This document shows positions 51,563-61,597 of a stretch of 64,000 bases of DNA, in pieces. Every line of letters begins with the position of its first letter. Within the stretch, counting starts at the first letter, position 1. The notes under the pieces are model-generated. The model did not search any database. It worked only from the letters and a program-made list of their open reading frames with translations, and had not been told where the DNA came from. Source of the stretch: Paenalcaligenes suwonensis (GTDB lineage Bacteria; Pseudomonadota; Gammaproteobacteria; Burkholderiales; Burkholderiaceae_B); NCBI RefSeq assembly GCF_011290505.1, contig NZ_JAANPV010000001.1, forward strand, positions 496,001 to 560,000. Reading direction: 5' to 3'. Both the position numbers and the translations under genes were made by a program.

Positions 51563-53062
51563 ATGCAAACTGCAGAATTATTAGAAAAGCTGGGTGTGGA
51601 CGCAGCGAGTATCCGTGGTGGATCGCTGTCGGTTGCTTCGCCTGTGGATGGACAAGAAATTGCTCGCGTCGCGCAGCACAGCGTGGCCGACGTAGCGACG
51701 GCAGTCAGCCGTGCTAAGCAGGCTTACACCGCATGGCGCTCGGTACCCGCACCACGCCGAGGTGAACTAGTACGTCTGTTTGGTGAAGTGCTGCGCGAAG
51801 AAAAAGAAAACTTGGGCAAGCTGGTGTCCATCGAGGCTGGGAAAATTCTGGCTGAAGGGGCAGGCGAAGTTCAGGAAATGATTGATATCTGCGATTTCGC
51901 AGTGGGGTTATCGCGCCAGTTGTACGGTTTAACCATTGCATCTGAGCGTCCTGGTCACCGTATGATGGAAACATGGCACCCACTAGGGGTGATAGGGGTG
52001 ATTTCTGCGTTTAACTTCCCGGTTGCGGTGTGGTCATGGAATACCGCATTGGCGCTGGTATGCGGTAACGCTGTGATTTGGAAACCCTCGGAAAAAACAC
52101 CGTTGACAGCTCTGGCATGCCAAGCGTTGTTTGAACGTGCATTGAAACGTTTTGGTGACGCACCAGCAGATTTGAGCCAAGTGCTGATTGGTGAGCGCGA
52201 TGTAGGGGAAGCGCTGGTAGATAACCACGATGTAGCACTGGTGTCGGCAACAGGTTCTACTCGTATGGGTAAAGAAGTAGGCCCACGTGTGGCGGCACGT
52301 TTTGGCCGTTCATTGCTAGAGCTGGGTGGTAATAACGCCATTATCGTCAGCGAATCTGCCGATTTGAATTTGGCGATGCGCGGTATTTTGTTTGGGGCTA
52401 TAGGCACAGCAGGCCAGCGTTGCACTACGACTCGTCGTGTGATTGTGCACGAAAGCGTGGCAGATGAGTTGTTGAAACGTCTGCGTAAAGCCTACGACAG
52501 TGCGGTGATTGGTAGCCCATTGGAAACAGGCACCTTGGTAGGCCCGCTGATAGACAAAGACTCTTTTGATGCCATGCAAACAGCATTGAAAAATGCGCGT
52601 GAGCAAGGTGGTACGGTTCACGGTGGTGAACGTGTGCTGCAAGACAAATATCCCAATGGCTACTATGTGAAACCTGCCATTGTGGAAATGCCCGAACAAA
52701 GTAGTGTGGTGAAACACGAAACCTTCGCACCGATTTTGTATGTCATGCGCTATACCGATTTCCAAACAGCGGTAGATATGCAAAACGATGTGCCACAAGG
52801 TTTGTCGTCCGCGATTTTCAGTAACGACCTGCGTGAAGCCGAGTTTTTCTTATCAGCTAACGGCTCAGATTGCGGTATCGCTAACGTGAATATCGGTACC
52901 TCCGGTGCAGAGATTGGTGGTGCATTTGGTGGCGAGAAAGAAACCGGTGGTGGCCGTGAATCGGGGTCTGATGCATGGAAAGTGTATATGCGACGTGCGA
53001 CCAACACCATCAATTACTCGCGTGAGCTGCCGTTGGCGCAGGGCATTCAGTTTGGTGATTAA
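51563..53062 (+). CDS. amaB: ALDH7-type aldehyde dehydrogenase (aminoadipate-semialdehyde / P6C dehydrogenase)
   Basis: An NAD-dependent aldehyde dehydrogenase of 499 residues from ATG 51563. It matches the antiquitin (ALDH7) group, which oxidises alpha-aminoadipate semialdehyde (piperideine-6-carboxylate): GVIGVISAFNFPVAVWSWN, ATGSTRMGKEV, LELGGNNAIIV with the general-base Glu, the catalytic Cys in GQRCTTTRR, and the diagnostic C-terminal GGAFGGEKETGGGRESGSDAWKVYMRR, quoted here as GGAFGGEKETGGGRESGSD and AWKVYMRR. It is divergent from the FAD oxidase and ends at a strong terminator. The gene symbol follows P. putida and is given on family grounds. Confidence 0.88.
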   Translation: MQTAELLEKLGVDAASIRGGSLSVASPVDGQEIARVAQHSVADVATAVSRAKQAYTAWRSVPAPRRGELVRLFGEVLREEKENLGKLVSIEAGKILAEGAGEVQEMIDICDFAVGLSRQLYGLTIASERPGHRMMETWHPLGVIGVISAFNFPVAVWSWNTALALVCGNAVIWKPSEKTPLTALACQALFERALKRFGDAPADLSQVLIGERDVGEALVDNHDVALVSATGSTRMGKEVGPRVAARFGRSLLELGGNNAIIVSESADLNLAMRGILFGAIGTAGQRCTTTRRVIVHESVADELLKRLRKAYDSAVIGSPLETGTLVGPLIDKDSFDAMQTALKNAREQGGTVHGGERVLQDKYPNGYYVKPAIVEMPEQSSVVKHETFAPILYVMRYTDFQTAVDMQNDVPQGLSSAIFSNDLREAEFFLSANGSDCGIANVNIGTSGAEIGGAFGGEKETGGGRESGSDAWKVYMRRATNTINYSRELPLAQGIQFGD

Positions 53063-53090
53063 ACTGAGCTTATAAGTAGGATGAAGAGCT

Positions 53091-53120
53091 AAAAATGCGC
53101 TGCTTAGGCAGCGCATTTTT
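53091..53120 (+). terminator. Intrinsic terminator of the ALDH gene
   Basis: Perfect 13-bp stem AAAAATGCGCTGC (53091-53103) / GCAGCGCATTTTT (53108-53120), loop TTAG. Confidence 0.93.
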
Positions 53121-53302
53121 GTCTTTATCACCACGTCATTACGCAGGAGTAAAAACTAAAGTTCCTTGTGTGGCAGTCCCTTAGATAGAGGCATCGTTTA
53201 AGAAGAGATTTTTGTTTGCATTTGTTTTTTCTACGGTGTGCGAAAGCACGGCACAATGTATCGTCCTTAGACTTAAAACAAGTAAATAACGAGGTATTTA
53301 CC

Positions 53303-53716
53303 GTGAGCTTCCTGAACTCTTTGATGTCCGTTGCATCTGCAGCATTGAACCCAGCACAACAAGAACGTGCCAGTCTGATTCCGGCCTTGGTGTCGTTGGT
53401 GAATAAGTTTCCCGGGGGCCTGAATGGCTTGATACAGGCATTTAAGCAGGGTGGCTTAGCGAAGGTAGTGACCTCGTGGATGAGCAGCGGCGAAAAATTG
53501 CCCGTGAGTATGGGGCAGCTTGAGCAGGTCTTGGGTAATAAAGCGGTCGCCACCATGGCGGACGACAGCGGCTTAAGCGAGAACAAAGTGTTGTCTCACT
53601 TGACCGAGTTACTGCCAGCATTGATTGGCGCTGTATCCAGTTCAGGTAATGGCGAGAACTCAGAAGGTGCTCTAGACGTGCAGTCTGTACTGGGTATGCT
53701 GTTGAAAGATCGTTAA
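53303..53716 (+). CDS. YidB/DUF937 family protein
   Basis: A 137-residue protein of the DUF937 (YidB) family. It begins SFLNSLMSVASAALNP and has the repeating helical pattern of the family: LIPALVSLVNKFPGGLNGLIQAF, given as LVNKFPGGLNGLIQAF, then GGLAKVVTSWMSSGEKLPVS, DQ-type LEQVLGN and LLPALIGAVSS. The GTG at 53303 has GAGGT upstream; the frame is open to 53216 but those residues do not fit. The function of YidB proteins is not established. The gene stands alone between an ALDH and a LuxR-type regulator. Confidence 0.85.
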   Translation: MSFLNSLMSVASAALNPAQQERASLIPALVSLVNKFPGGLNGLIQAFKQGGLAKVVTSWMSSGEKLPVSMGQLEQVLGNKAVATMADDSGLSENKVLSHLTELLPALIGAVSSSGNGENSEGALDVQSVLGMLLKDR

Positions 53717-53900
53717 TGCGATAAGCGGTGGCCTTCAATCCTGTGTAACAGCAGGATTGGAGCGAAGAGGTTTGCTAGGTGGATCATTTGATCATATTGT
53801 AACAAAGCATAAGTGTCGCTATTATTTGCCATAACTAGGGCAGTAGGGTAGCGTTTTCAGGTGGCAATTTTTATTGCTCCCACTTATTGGAGGCTTTGTA

Positions 53901-54248
53901 ATGCAGACACCACAACAAGAAACCGCGACATGGCTAAATCAACGTTTAACCGCGCGTGAGCTACAAGTCATGAAATTGGTCATACAGGGGTTGCCGAGCA
54001 AGTCCATTGCAGCAAAACTGGGTATTTCACAGCGCACGGTAGATGCGCATCGAGGAAGCATGTACAGCAAATTAAATGTGCGTGGTGCCATGGAGCTCTC
54101 GCATTTGGTGTTCACGCGAGGCATGCGCAATCGCTATAGTCTGGCTGAACCGGACACTAAGGGGTGTAGCGGTTCAAGCCAAGACGTGAAAGGGCCTATT
54201 ACTGCGGACGATTACACTGAGGGGCCGGACGACCATCCAACTCGTTGA
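53901..54248 (+). CDS. Stand-alone LuxR/FixJ-type helix-turn-helix protein
   Basis: A 115-residue protein from ATG 53901 (GGAGG upstream). It consists almost only of the LuxR-type DNA-binding domain found at the C-terminus of FixJ and NarL: LTARELQVMKLVIQGLPSKS then IAAKLGISQRTVDAHRGSMYSKL. No receiver or autoinducer domain precedes it. After residue about 80 comes a polar tail (about 35 residues) without recognisable motif. A Ger-E-like role as a constitutive activator is possible. The 3' end overlaps the convergent lipoprotein gene by 50 bp. Confidence 0.85.
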   Translation: MQTPQQETATWLNQRLTARELQVMKLVIQGLPSKSIAAKLGISQRTVDAHRGSMYSKLNVRGAMELSHLVFTRGMRNRYSLAEPDTKGCSGSSQDVKGPITADDYTEGPDDHPTR

Positions 54249-54849
54249 TGGGGTCTATATCTGCTTGGCGGCTCAGCAGGGTTTCCAGCGTAGGACGTTG
54301 TTGATTAAACGCCTGCACTTTCATCTGGTTATTGTTCACGAAGCTGAGTTCAGCCAAGGTGGCATCATTGCTTAACTGCAAAATAATGCGATTAGGCTGA
54401 CTACCAACCTGATACCAACAACCGCTGGTGGTGTGGGTAGGGGCGGAACGGTCAGCCGCTTCAATACGCATACGCCAAATACCCGATGGGGCGGTGGTTA
54501 ACGTAGTGCGTAGTGGCACACACAGAGTATCCGTGGGCGAGCAAGAAATCGTACCCAGGAATGTACGAGGCTCAACAAGTTCACGTACCTGACGGCTTTC
54601 AATCAACTGTTGGTCAGCTGTACGAGGTTGCTCGGCAACCGCATCTTTACCAAAACCAAACTGCAACTGCGATGCCGCATGCGTATGCTGGGCTCGGGCA
54701 GAGTTTTGCGCATCATTTTCGGTATCAGAACGGCTGCTTTGATACGACGGTGGCGTTGATTGGCTAGCGCAACCGGCAAGTAATGCACAAAGTGCTAGGC
54801 CTGTGAGCAGGGAACGGCTTGGGAAAGCAGAGGTAGTAAGAGCACGCAT
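54199..54849 (-). CDS. Putative lipoprotein, unknown function
   Basis: From ATG 54849 (AGGA upstream) the 216-residue product has a signal with lipobox LLAGC, a low-complexity Ser/Gln/Ala linker and a domain from about residue 95 with four cysteines (ISCSPTDTLCVPL, SGCWYQVG, PQCNRP) that may form two disulfides. The strand-like segments IWRMRIEAADRS and NRIILQLSNDATLAELSF suggest a beta-rich fold. I do not recognise the family. The 3' end overlaps the regulator gene on the other strand, and the 5' side is divergent from the prepilin peptidase gene. Confidence 0.7.
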   Translation of the reverse strand: MRALTTSAFPSRSLLTGLALCALLAGCASQSTPPSYQSSRSDTENDAQNSARAQHTHAASQLQFGFGKDAVAEQPRTADQQLIESRQVRELVEPRTFLGTISCSPTDTLCVPLRTTLTTAPSGIWRMRIEAADRSAPTHTTSGCWYQVGSQPNRIILQLSNDATLAELSFVNNNQMKVQAFNQQRPTLETLLSRQADIDPINELDGRPAPQCNRPQ

Positions 54850-54922
54850 GATGCCATCCTGTGCAGGTAAGTGGGCAAATGAAGTAATCATTATAAGCTG
54901 TTCGCGAATAAGGATTCCAACA

Positions 54923-55687
54923 ATGCTGTATTTACTGTGCGCACTGCAGGCAGCACTTTTAATGAGCTTTGCCCAAAGTTGGGCTGCGTGCTATGCCTTT
55001 ATCTTGCAACAGGGTGCTACACCTAACAGCAGCCGTTTATGGCACGCGGCATGGCAAACACTAAAGCAGCCACGTTATTGGGCTCGCTTTGGCTTCTGGC
55101 CGCACTCGGCATGGCGGCGCTGTTACGCCGTGCTAGGGATAGGCGTTGGTGTGTCTTTAGCGGCAGCGCTCTTATATAAGGGGTGGTACTTAGTTACGCA
55201 TGGACACGTTTCTATAGCAGTGGGCCTGTGGTATGTGGCACTAACTGTGGTTCTATTGTTTTTAGCGTGGTGTGATCTGTATACGCGGTTGTTGCCCGAT
55301 GCCTTAACGATTCCGCTGATGATTTTGCCGTGGTGGTGTGTAGCTGTTGATGGTGTGGCCTTGAGTACACCTGACGTGGCATGGTGGTGGAGTGTGGCCT
55401 TGTATATAGGGTATCGCTATGGTGTCGCTGCCGTGTATCAGCAGTGGATGGGAGCCGGAGACCTAAAATTGTTTTTAGGGCTGTGGGCGGTTAGTCCGCA
55501 ACCCGATGCGGGCATAGGTTTGGTGTTAGTTTCTACCTGTGCCTGTTGGGTGGTACAAGCAGGGTGGCAGCGTCGCTGTTTACCTCGCGGAGCGTGTGCT
55601 TTTGGGCCATACTTATGCCTAGCGTATAGTGTAATAAATGTATGGGAATCCAGCCTGAGTATGGGCTTTTCACCATACGGGTTTTAA
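54923..55687 (+). CDS. pilD: A24-type prepilin peptidase, N-terminal methylase region degenerate
   Basis: Polytopic inner-membrane aspartic protease of 254 residues from ATG 54923 (AAGGA upstream). The two catalytic Asp sites are clear: AWCDLYTRLLPDALT and GAGDLKLFLGLW; CAFGPYLCLA near the end is a typical last-helix motif. The N-terminal 75 residues keep little of the usual methyltransferase domain: the two CxxC zinc motifs of PilD are absent. It lies in the common pilD-coaE-zapD order, 13 nt before coaE. It may cleave type IV pilin or type II secretion pseudopilins without methylating them. Confidence 0.85.
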   Translation: MLYLLCALQAALLMSFAQSWAACYAFILQQGATPNSSRLWHAAWQTLKQPRYWARFGFWPHSAWRRCYAVLGIGVGVSLAAALLYKGWYLVTHGHVSIAVGLWYVALTVVLLFLAWCDLYTRLLPDALTIPLMILPWWCVAVDGVALSTPDVAWWWSVALYIGYRYGVAAVYQQWMGAGDLKLFLGLWAVSPQPDAGIGLVLVSTCACWVVQAGWQRRCLPRGACAFGPYLCLAYSVINVWESSLSMGFSPYGF

Positions 55688-55700
55688 GGATGCAAAGCCT

Positions 55701-56300
55701 ATGCTAAAAATTGGGTTAACAGGTGGAATAGGGTCAGGTAAAAGCCAAGTGGCCACACTGCTGGAAGAGTGGGGTGCCACGGTGGTAGATACGGATCTAG
55801 TCGCCCACCAACTGTGTCAGACTGAAGGATTGGCGATTGCCGCTATTGCTGAGCAGTTTGGCCCAGAATTTATTACGGCAGAGCACGGTATGGATAGACA
55901 GCGTATGCGTGAGCATGTGTTTGCGAATCCCGCCGAACGCCAACGCCTAGAGGCGTTATTACACCCCTTAATTGGGGAAGAGGCTCGTAGGCAGGTTATG
56001 GCGGCTAGCGGCTTGTATGTGGTAGTGGTTGTTCCACTGCTTATTGAGCGCGGCAGTTGGCGTAATCGTGTAGATCGCATTTGTGTAGTGGACTGCGATG
56101 AGGCTACCCAGAAACAGCGGGTACGTGAGCGTAGTGGGCTGACGGATGAGGTCATTGAGCGTATCATGGGGGCGCAAGCAACCAGAGAACAACGTTTGGC
56201 GGTTGCAGACGATGTTATCGTCAATGATGGCACCACCTCATTGCATGAGTTAAGCCGTCAAGCGGAACAGCTACATCAGCAGTGGTTGCAACAGCGTTAA
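55701..56300 (+). CDS. coaE: Dephospho-CoA kinase
   Basis: Last enzyme of coenzyme A synthesis, phosphorylating the 3'-OH of dephospho-CoA. The 199 residues have the P-loop GGIGSGKS at 8-15, VDTDLVAHQL with the catalytic acidic residue, VVVPLLIERG and the lid VRERSGLTDEVIERIMGAQ. The gene is in the conserved pilD-coaE-zapD block. Confidence 0.95.
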   Translation: MLKIGLTGGIGSGKSQVATLLEEWGATVVDTDLVAHQLCQTEGLAIAAIAEQFGPEFITAEHGMDRQRMREHVFANPAERQRLEALLHPLIGEEARRQVMAASGLYVVVVVPLLIERGSWRNRVDRICVVDCDEATQKQRVRERSGLTDEVIERIMGAQATREQRLAVADDVIVNDGTTSLHELSRQAEQLHQQWLQQR

Positions 56301-56344
56301 TCTACATCAGTGCATTTTTTTAGCTATTTAAGGGTTTTTTTCAC

Positions 56345-57100
56345 GTGATTCTTTACGAGTATCCCTGTAACGAACGTGTACGTGCCTTTCTGCGGGTCGA
56401 ATATTTATTTGACCGTCTGTGTTATTTCATGGCGGGCGATGACCCCCATTTGCACCAGATAGCCGTCACTACATTGTTCGAAATACTGGATGTTTGTGAA
56501 CGTTCAGACCTACGTGGAATGATTCTGCAGGATATAGAGCGCCAGCGTGCGGCCTTATCGGCATTACGTGAACATCCTGGCGTGTCCGCTCAGTTGTTGG
56601 ATCACATGCTAAATGAACTGCATGAAGTGAGCAGTCCATTAGCGGCGCAAGGCCGCTTGGGGCAAAACCTTAAAGAAAACGAATGGCTAGGCAGTCTGCG
56701 TGGTCGGTTAACGGTGCCAGGTGGCTGTTCACAAGTCGATATTCCTTCTTATTTTGCATGGCAATCTAGGCCTGCGGCACAGCGTCATGCCAATCTTAAA
56801 GAGTGGTCGGACGCTTTCAAGCCTTTGCATACGGCACTGTTGCTGGTGTTGCGCTTATTGCGTGATGCCGGTGATGTGTTAGAGCACACAGCCCATGAAG
56901 GTAATTACCAAGAAATGCTAGGCGGTAAGTCCTTTCAGTTACTGCGAGTATGGGTAAATGAAGCGGCCGGTGTGTTTCCTGAGATGAGCGCGAACAAATA
57001 TGTGTTGTGGGTACGTTTTGCATTGCAAGACACCACCAACAAACCCGTGCCATTGACACGAGATATACATTTCAAACTGGCACGCTGCAATATTGGGTAA
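56345..57100 (+). CDS. zapD: Cell division protein ZapD (FtsZ-associated)
   Basis: A 251-residue cytoplasmic protein of the ZapD (YacF, DUF1342) family, which bundles FtsZ filaments at midcell. The GTG at 56345 begins the conserved ILYEYPCNERVRAFLRVE. Further conserved parts are LLDHMLNELHEV near 85-96, NEWLGSLRGRLTVPGG near 118-133 and the C-terminal YVLWVRFA. It follows coaE by 44 nt. The start codon GTG and the A/T-rich leader suggest modest translation. Confidence 0.93.
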   Translation: MILYEYPCNERVRAFLRVEYLFDRLCYFMAGDDPHLHQIAVTTLFEILDVCERSDLRGMILQDIERQRAALSALREHPGVSAQLLDHMLNELHEVSSPLAAQGRLGQNLKENEWLGSLRGRLTVPGGCSQVDIPSYFAWQSRPAAQRHANLKEWSDAFKPLHTALLLVLRLLRDAGDVLEHTAHEGNYQEMLGGKSFQLLRVWVNEAAGVFPEMSANKYVLWVRFALQDTTNKPVPLTRDIHFKLARCNIG

Positions 57101-57272
57101 CGTGCAGACACTTTTTGTTATTGAGAATGGAACTTATTCCTTTGCGAAGAGTCCCAACGTGGTTGAGTGAGTCGCTAGAGTAGCTGGGTCAGCGTAGCTA
57201 CTCACGCTACACATGGCACGGGGCACATAGCCCTATCTAAAAAAAATAGCTTTGCTTGTTGGAGAGCAGTGA

Positions 57273-58466
57273 ATGACGAATTCTGCATCCCGTTCAAGAC
57301 CCCGTGCGCGGGTGTTCTGGTGGTGCTTGCTAATCGTGATGGTGATCGTAGCCGTATATTGGTGGCAGTCCAGTCGAACAGCAGGGGGGGCAAGTGCTCC
57401 AAAAGGACGCCCCGGCATGATGGGGATGATGGGGGCTAAAGTGCCTGTACGAGCAGCGCAAGCGCGGTTTGGTCAGCTTCCGGTGCAGCTTCCCGCCATT
57501 GGCACTGTACAAGCCTTTAATGTCGTAACCGTGCGTAGTCGCGTAGAGGGCGAGCTGGTAGATATTGCCTTTGAAGATGGGCAATGGATTGAAGAAGGGG
57601 CATTGCTCGCAAAAATTGATCCACGCTCATATCAAATACGCCTAGATCAGGCCAAGGCACAACTGGTGCAAAGTGAAGCACAGTTGCGGTTAGCGCGTCT
57701 GGATCTAGATCGCTACAAACGCTTATCCAAGCAAGACTCCATTTCGTTGCAACAACTGCAAAACCAAGAGGCCACCACTCAGCAACTGCAAGGTGCTGTA
57801 CAGGCAGCCAAGGCTGGCGTAGATGAAGCGCAATTGCAGTTGGATTACACCCGTATTACGGCACCATTGAGTGGTAGGTTGGGGTTGCGTACGGTTGATA
57901 AAGGTAATTTGATCTCGGCGGGTAGTACCGAAGGGCTGGTGGTGATTACGCAAACTCAACCTATTGCTACGCACTTTTCATTGCCTCAGCAAGATTTGCA
58001 ACGTGTGTTAGAGGCCGTGCATGAACATGAAATGCTGGCTAGCATGGTGACGGTAACCGTGAGCAATCGTAATGGTGAATTACTCGCCACGGGTGAGTTG
58101 ATGGCCATTGATAACCAAATTGATGTGAATACCGGTACGGTACGCATCAAGGCGAAATTTGCGAATGAAGACCACAAGCTATTTCCCAATCAATTTGTGA
58201 ATGTGAAAGTGTTGTTGGGGCAGCAAGATGGGGTAATTGTGCCCGCCCGTGCGATACAAAGCGGCTCTATTGGTGATTATGTGTATGTAATCAACGAGCA
58301 AAGCAAAGTGTCAGTGCGTGCCATACAAACAGGCGTCACCAACGATGTGGATACCGTGGTGTTGAACGGTTTGGAAGCGGGTGAGCAAATCGTGACCGAA
58401 GGTATGGATCGCTTGCGCGAAGGGGCGGAAGTGGATGTGATCGCACCAGAGGCCAGTAAACAGTGA
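57273..58466 (+). CDS. mdtA: RND efflux adaptor, MdtA-like
   Basis: Periplasmic adaptor of an MdtABC-type multidrug pump, 397 residues. A transmembrane anchor is at about 12-31, then a Gly/Met-rich linker (PGMMGMMG), the barrel-sandwich and coiled-coil domains ([17 protein letters not shown]; long Gln/Ala/Leu heptads at about 130-190; [18 protein letters not shown]) and the outer barrel ([20 protein letters not shown]), all as in MdtA. It overlaps the next gene by four bases. A short hairpin without T-run lies upstream (57179-57202). A BaeSR-type regulator is not present in the window. Confidence 0.92.
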   Translation: MTNSASRSRPRARVFWWCLLIVMVIVAVYWWQSSRTAGGASAPKGRPGMMGMMGAKVPVRAAQARFGQLPVQLPAIGTVQAFNVVTVRSRVEGELVDIAFEDGQWIEEGALLAKIDPRSYQIRLDQAKAQLVQSEAQLRLARLDLDRYKRLSKQDSISLQQLQNQEATTQQLQGAVQAAKAGVDEAQLQLDYTRITAPLSGRLGLRTVDKGNLISAGSTEGLVVITQTQPIATHFSLPQQDLQRVLEAVHEHEMLASMVTVTVSNRNGELLATGELMAIDNQIDVNTGTVRIKAKFANEDHKLFPNQFVNVKVLLGQQDGVIVPARAIQSGSIGDYVYVINEQSKVSVRAIQTGVTNDVDTVVLNGLEAGEQIVTEGMDRLREGAEVDVIAPEASKQ

Positions 58467-61400
58467 ACTTCTCACGTCTGTTTATCCTAAGGCCAGTCGC
58501 CACCACTTTGGCTATGTTGGCCTTGTTAGGGGCAGGCTTGTTGGGCTACCGGTGGTTGCCGGTAGCAGCGTTGCCGCAAGTGGATTATCCCACTATTCAG
58601 GTGGTGACCTTGTATCCCGGGGCAAGTCCTGATGTGATGACGGCCTTAGTCACGTCGCCATTAGAGCGACAGTTCGGGCAGATGTCGGGCTTATCTCAGA
58701 TGACCTCATCCAGTTCGGGTGGGGCGTCGCGCATTACCTTGCAGTTTGACTTAGGCTTATCGCTGGATGTGGCCGAGCAAGAGGTGCAAGCGGCGATTAA
58801 CGCAGCAGCCAACACGCTGCCCTCTGATTTGCCATCCCCTCCTATTTATAACAAGGTGAACCCCGCGGATACGCCAGTGTTGAGTTTAGCGATTATGTCG
58901 CCTACGCTGCCGTTGACCGAGGTACGGGATTTAATTGATCTGCGGGTGGCACAAAAACTCTCGCAGGTTACAGGTGTGGGCTTGGTGAGCATTGCCGGCG
59001 GGCAACGTCCAGCAGTGCGCATACAGGTGAACCCGGAAGCCTTAGCCGCGCATCAGCTAACCTTAAGTAATGTGCGTCAAACGGTGGTGGCGGCTAACGT
59101 TAACCAGCCTAAAGGGACCTTAAATGGTCCGGTACGTTCTACCTCTATTAGTGCCAATGAACAATTACAGTCGGTAGAGGACTACGAAAACCTGATTCTG
59201 CGCTACGAAAATGGTTCAGCATTGCGTTTGGGCGATGTGGCAACCGTCGTGCATGCGGCGGAAGATGCCCGACAGTCGGCATGGTTTGGCAGTACACCTG
59301 CTATTTTGCTGAATGTGCAGCGCCAGCCCGGCGCGAACGTGATCGAGGTTGTGGATAAAATCACCGAGTTACTGCCCAGCTTGCAGCAGGCCATGCCTGC
59401 CGGGGTGGATGTAGTGGTGGCGGCTGACCGCACCCGTACTATTCGCGACTCGGTAGCGCATGTGCAGCAAGAAATGCTATTGGCTATTGTGCTGGTGGTG
59501 TTGGTGACTTTTGTGTTCTTGCGCACGTGGACAGCAACCTTCATTCCCGGTGTAGTAGTGCCGCTGTCGTTAGCGGGTACCTTTGGCATTATGTTCTTGA
59601 TGGGTTTCAGTGTGAATAACCTGACCTTGATGGCGCTGACCATTGCTACCGGTTTTGTGGTGGACGATGCCATCGTCATGATAGAGAACATCGCCCGTTA
59701 CATAGAGCAGGGTGAAAAACCATTAGCGGCCTCGTTAAAAGGGGCAAAGCAAATTGGCTTTACCTTGCTATCGCTGACTTTCTCTCTGATTGCTGTGCTG
59801 ATTCCATTGCTGTTTATGAGTGATGTCATTGGCCGCTTGTTCCGAGAGTTTGCACTCACGTTAGCGGTCGCTATTTTGTTGTCGTTGGTGATATCGCTCA
59901 CCCTGACCCCCATGATGTGTGCTCGCTTGCTGCGTGCGCACAGTGATGAGCCTGCTAAACCAGAAGATACTGACAAACCGCAGCGTTTTTATCAGCGTAG
60001 TGTGTCGTGGTTAGCGCATAAAACCGATGTGATGATTCAGCGCTATGACGATGGTTTGAAATGGGTGTTGCGCCATCAAGTGCTCACGCTATGGGTGGCT
60101 GTGGGTACGCTGGTCTTCACTGCATTGCTGTATATGGTAGTGCCTAAAGGCTTCTTCCCCGCGCAAGATACCGGTATGTTGCAGGCCATTACAGAAGGGC
60201 CGCAACGCGCGTCTTTTCAAGCTATGTCCGGTTTGCAAACACAGGCAGCAGAAGAAATCTTGCGTCATCCCGATGTGGAAAGCGTGACCACCTTTATTGG
60301 GGTAGATGGCAATAATGCCACCTTAAATACAGGGCGCATGCAGATTAGCTTGTTACCGCAATCAGAACGCAGTCTGGATGCGATCACCATCGGTAAAGAA
60401 TTAGAGCAAGCAGTGGCTACGGTGCCTGGCTTGAAGGTGTATATACAAACCGTGCAAGAGCTGACGGTAGATGATCAAGTCGCACGTAACCCTTACCAAA
60501 TGGCCTTGTCTGACCCCGACAAACGGGTGTTAGAAAACTGGTTACCCGTGTGGGAAGATGCCTTGCGTGCTTTGCCATCTATAGCATCGGTGGCAACCGA
60601 TCAGCAACCGGGTGGTCAGCAGTTAATGCTGGATGTAGACAGGGATACGGCTGCCCGACTGGGGGTGACGAAGGCCACCTTGGATGATGTGTTGTACGAC
60701 GCGTTTGGCCAGCGACAAATTTCTACCATCTATACGCAGTCGGCACAGTACAGGGTAGTGCTGGAAGTGGCAGATGAGTTCCGCGAATACCCTGAAAACG
60801 TCGCTAACCTGCATATTCCTACTAGTAGTGGCACGACGGTACCGCTCAGTACAGTCGCCAGTTGGCGTATTGCGCCCATGATGCTGAGCATAGAAAGGCT
60901 AGATCAATTCCCGTCCGCGAACGTGTCCTTTAGTTTGGCATCCGGAGCCTCGTTGTCTGAGGCGGTGGCCGAGATCCAAGCGACGCGATCCGATATAGGG
61001 TTACCTGATTCCGTAGAGCTACGGTTCTTGGGCGCTGCACGCGCGTTTGAAGCCTCGTTATCCAGCACCTTGTGGCTGATGTTGGCGGCAGTGGTGACTA
61101 TGTATATCGTGCTGGGAATTTTGTACGAAAGCTATATACACCCCATCACGATTTTGTCTACCTTACCCTCGGCCACCATTGGCGCGCTAGCGGCGTTGCT
61201 GTTGGCGGGACGAGATTTAGACATGATAGGGGTGATAGGCATTATCTTGCTTATCGGTATTGTGAAGAAAAACGCCATCATGATGATCGACTTTGCCTTG
61301 GTTGCGCAGCGCGAACAAGGTTTGTCGGCGCAAGAGGCTATACATCAAGCGGCATTGCTGCGGTTTAGGCCCATCTTAATGACAACATTGGCGGCGCTAT

Positions 61401-61597
61401 TTGGTGCGTTGCCACTGATGTTTGCGTCGGGGTCAGGGGCTGAGTTGCGCCAACCGCTAGGTTTAGTCATGGTGGGTGGCTTGCTTTGCAGCCAGGTGCT
61501 GACGTTATTTACAACGCCGGTTATCTATTTGTTCTTTGATAGACTCGCCACGCGTTGGAAAGCCTCACGAGCTACAGGGAGAGAGGTTAGCGCATGA
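58463..61597 (+). CDS. mdtB: RND multidrug efflux permease, MdtB-like
   Basis: Inner-membrane RND pump subunit of 1044 residues starting with GTG inside the mdtA stop. It begins [20 protein letters not shown] and keeps the RND motifs: [22 protein letters not shown]4 [19 protein letters not shown] with the Asp pair, and [15 protein letters not shown] near the end, the HAE1/MdtB signature. MdtB and MdtC form a heterotrimer in E. coli, and the next gene is the MdtC partner. It overlaps that gene by four bases (ATGA at 61594). Confidence 0.94.
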   Translation: MNFSRLFILRPVATTLAMLALLGAGLLGYRWLPVAALPQVDYPTIQVVTLYPGASPDVMTALVTSPLERQFGQMSGLSQMTSSSSGGASRITLQFDLGLSLDVAEQEVQAAINAAANTLPSDLPSPPIYNKVNPADTPVLSLAIMSPTLPLTEVRDLIDLRVAQKLSQVTGVGLVSIAGGQRPAVRIQVNPEALAAHQLTLSNVRQTVVAANVNQPKGTLNGPVRSTSISANEQLQSVEDYENLILRYENGSALRLGDVATVVHAAEDARQSAWFGSTPAILLNVQRQPGANVIEVVDKITELLPSLQQAMPAGVDVVVAADRTRTIRDSVAHVQQEMLLAIVLVVLVTFVFLRTWTATFIPGVVVPLSLAGTFGIMFLMGFSVNNLTLMALTIATGFVVDDAIVMIENIARYIEQGEKPLAASLKGAKQIGFTLLSLTFSLIAVLIPLLFMSDVIGRLFREFALTLAVAILLSLVISLTLTPMMCARLLRAHSDEPAKPEDTDKPQRFYQRSVSWLAHKTDVMIQRYDDGLKWVLRHQVLTLWVAVGTLVFTALLYMVVPKGFFPAQDTGMLQAITEGPQRASFQAMSGLQTQAAEEILRHPDVESVTTFIGVDGNNATLNTGRMQISLLPQSERSLDAITIGKELEQAVATVPGLKVYIQTVQELTVDDQVARNPYQMALSDPDKRVLENWLPVWEDALRALPSIASVATDQQPGGQQLMLDVDRDTAARLGVTKATLDDVLYDAFGQRQISTIYTQSAQYRVVLEVADEFREYPENVANLHIPTSSGTTVPLSTVASWRIAPMMLSIERLDQFPSANVSFSLASGASLSEAVAEIQATRSDIGLPDSVELRFLGAARAFEASLSSTLWLMLAAVVTMYIVLGILYESYIHPITILSTLPSATIGALAALLLAGRDLDMIGVIGIILLIGIVKKNAIMMIDFALVAQREQGLSAQEAIHQAALLRFRPILMTTLAALFGALPLMFASGSGAELRQPLGLVMVGGLLCSQVLTLFTTPVIYLFFDRLATRWKASRATGREVSA

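Noticed and set aside
57179-57202. Hairpin AGTAGCT / AGCTACT before mdtA as a terminator or riboswitch
   Set aside because: Only 7 bp with a 10-nt loop and no T-run; no known RNA motif fits.
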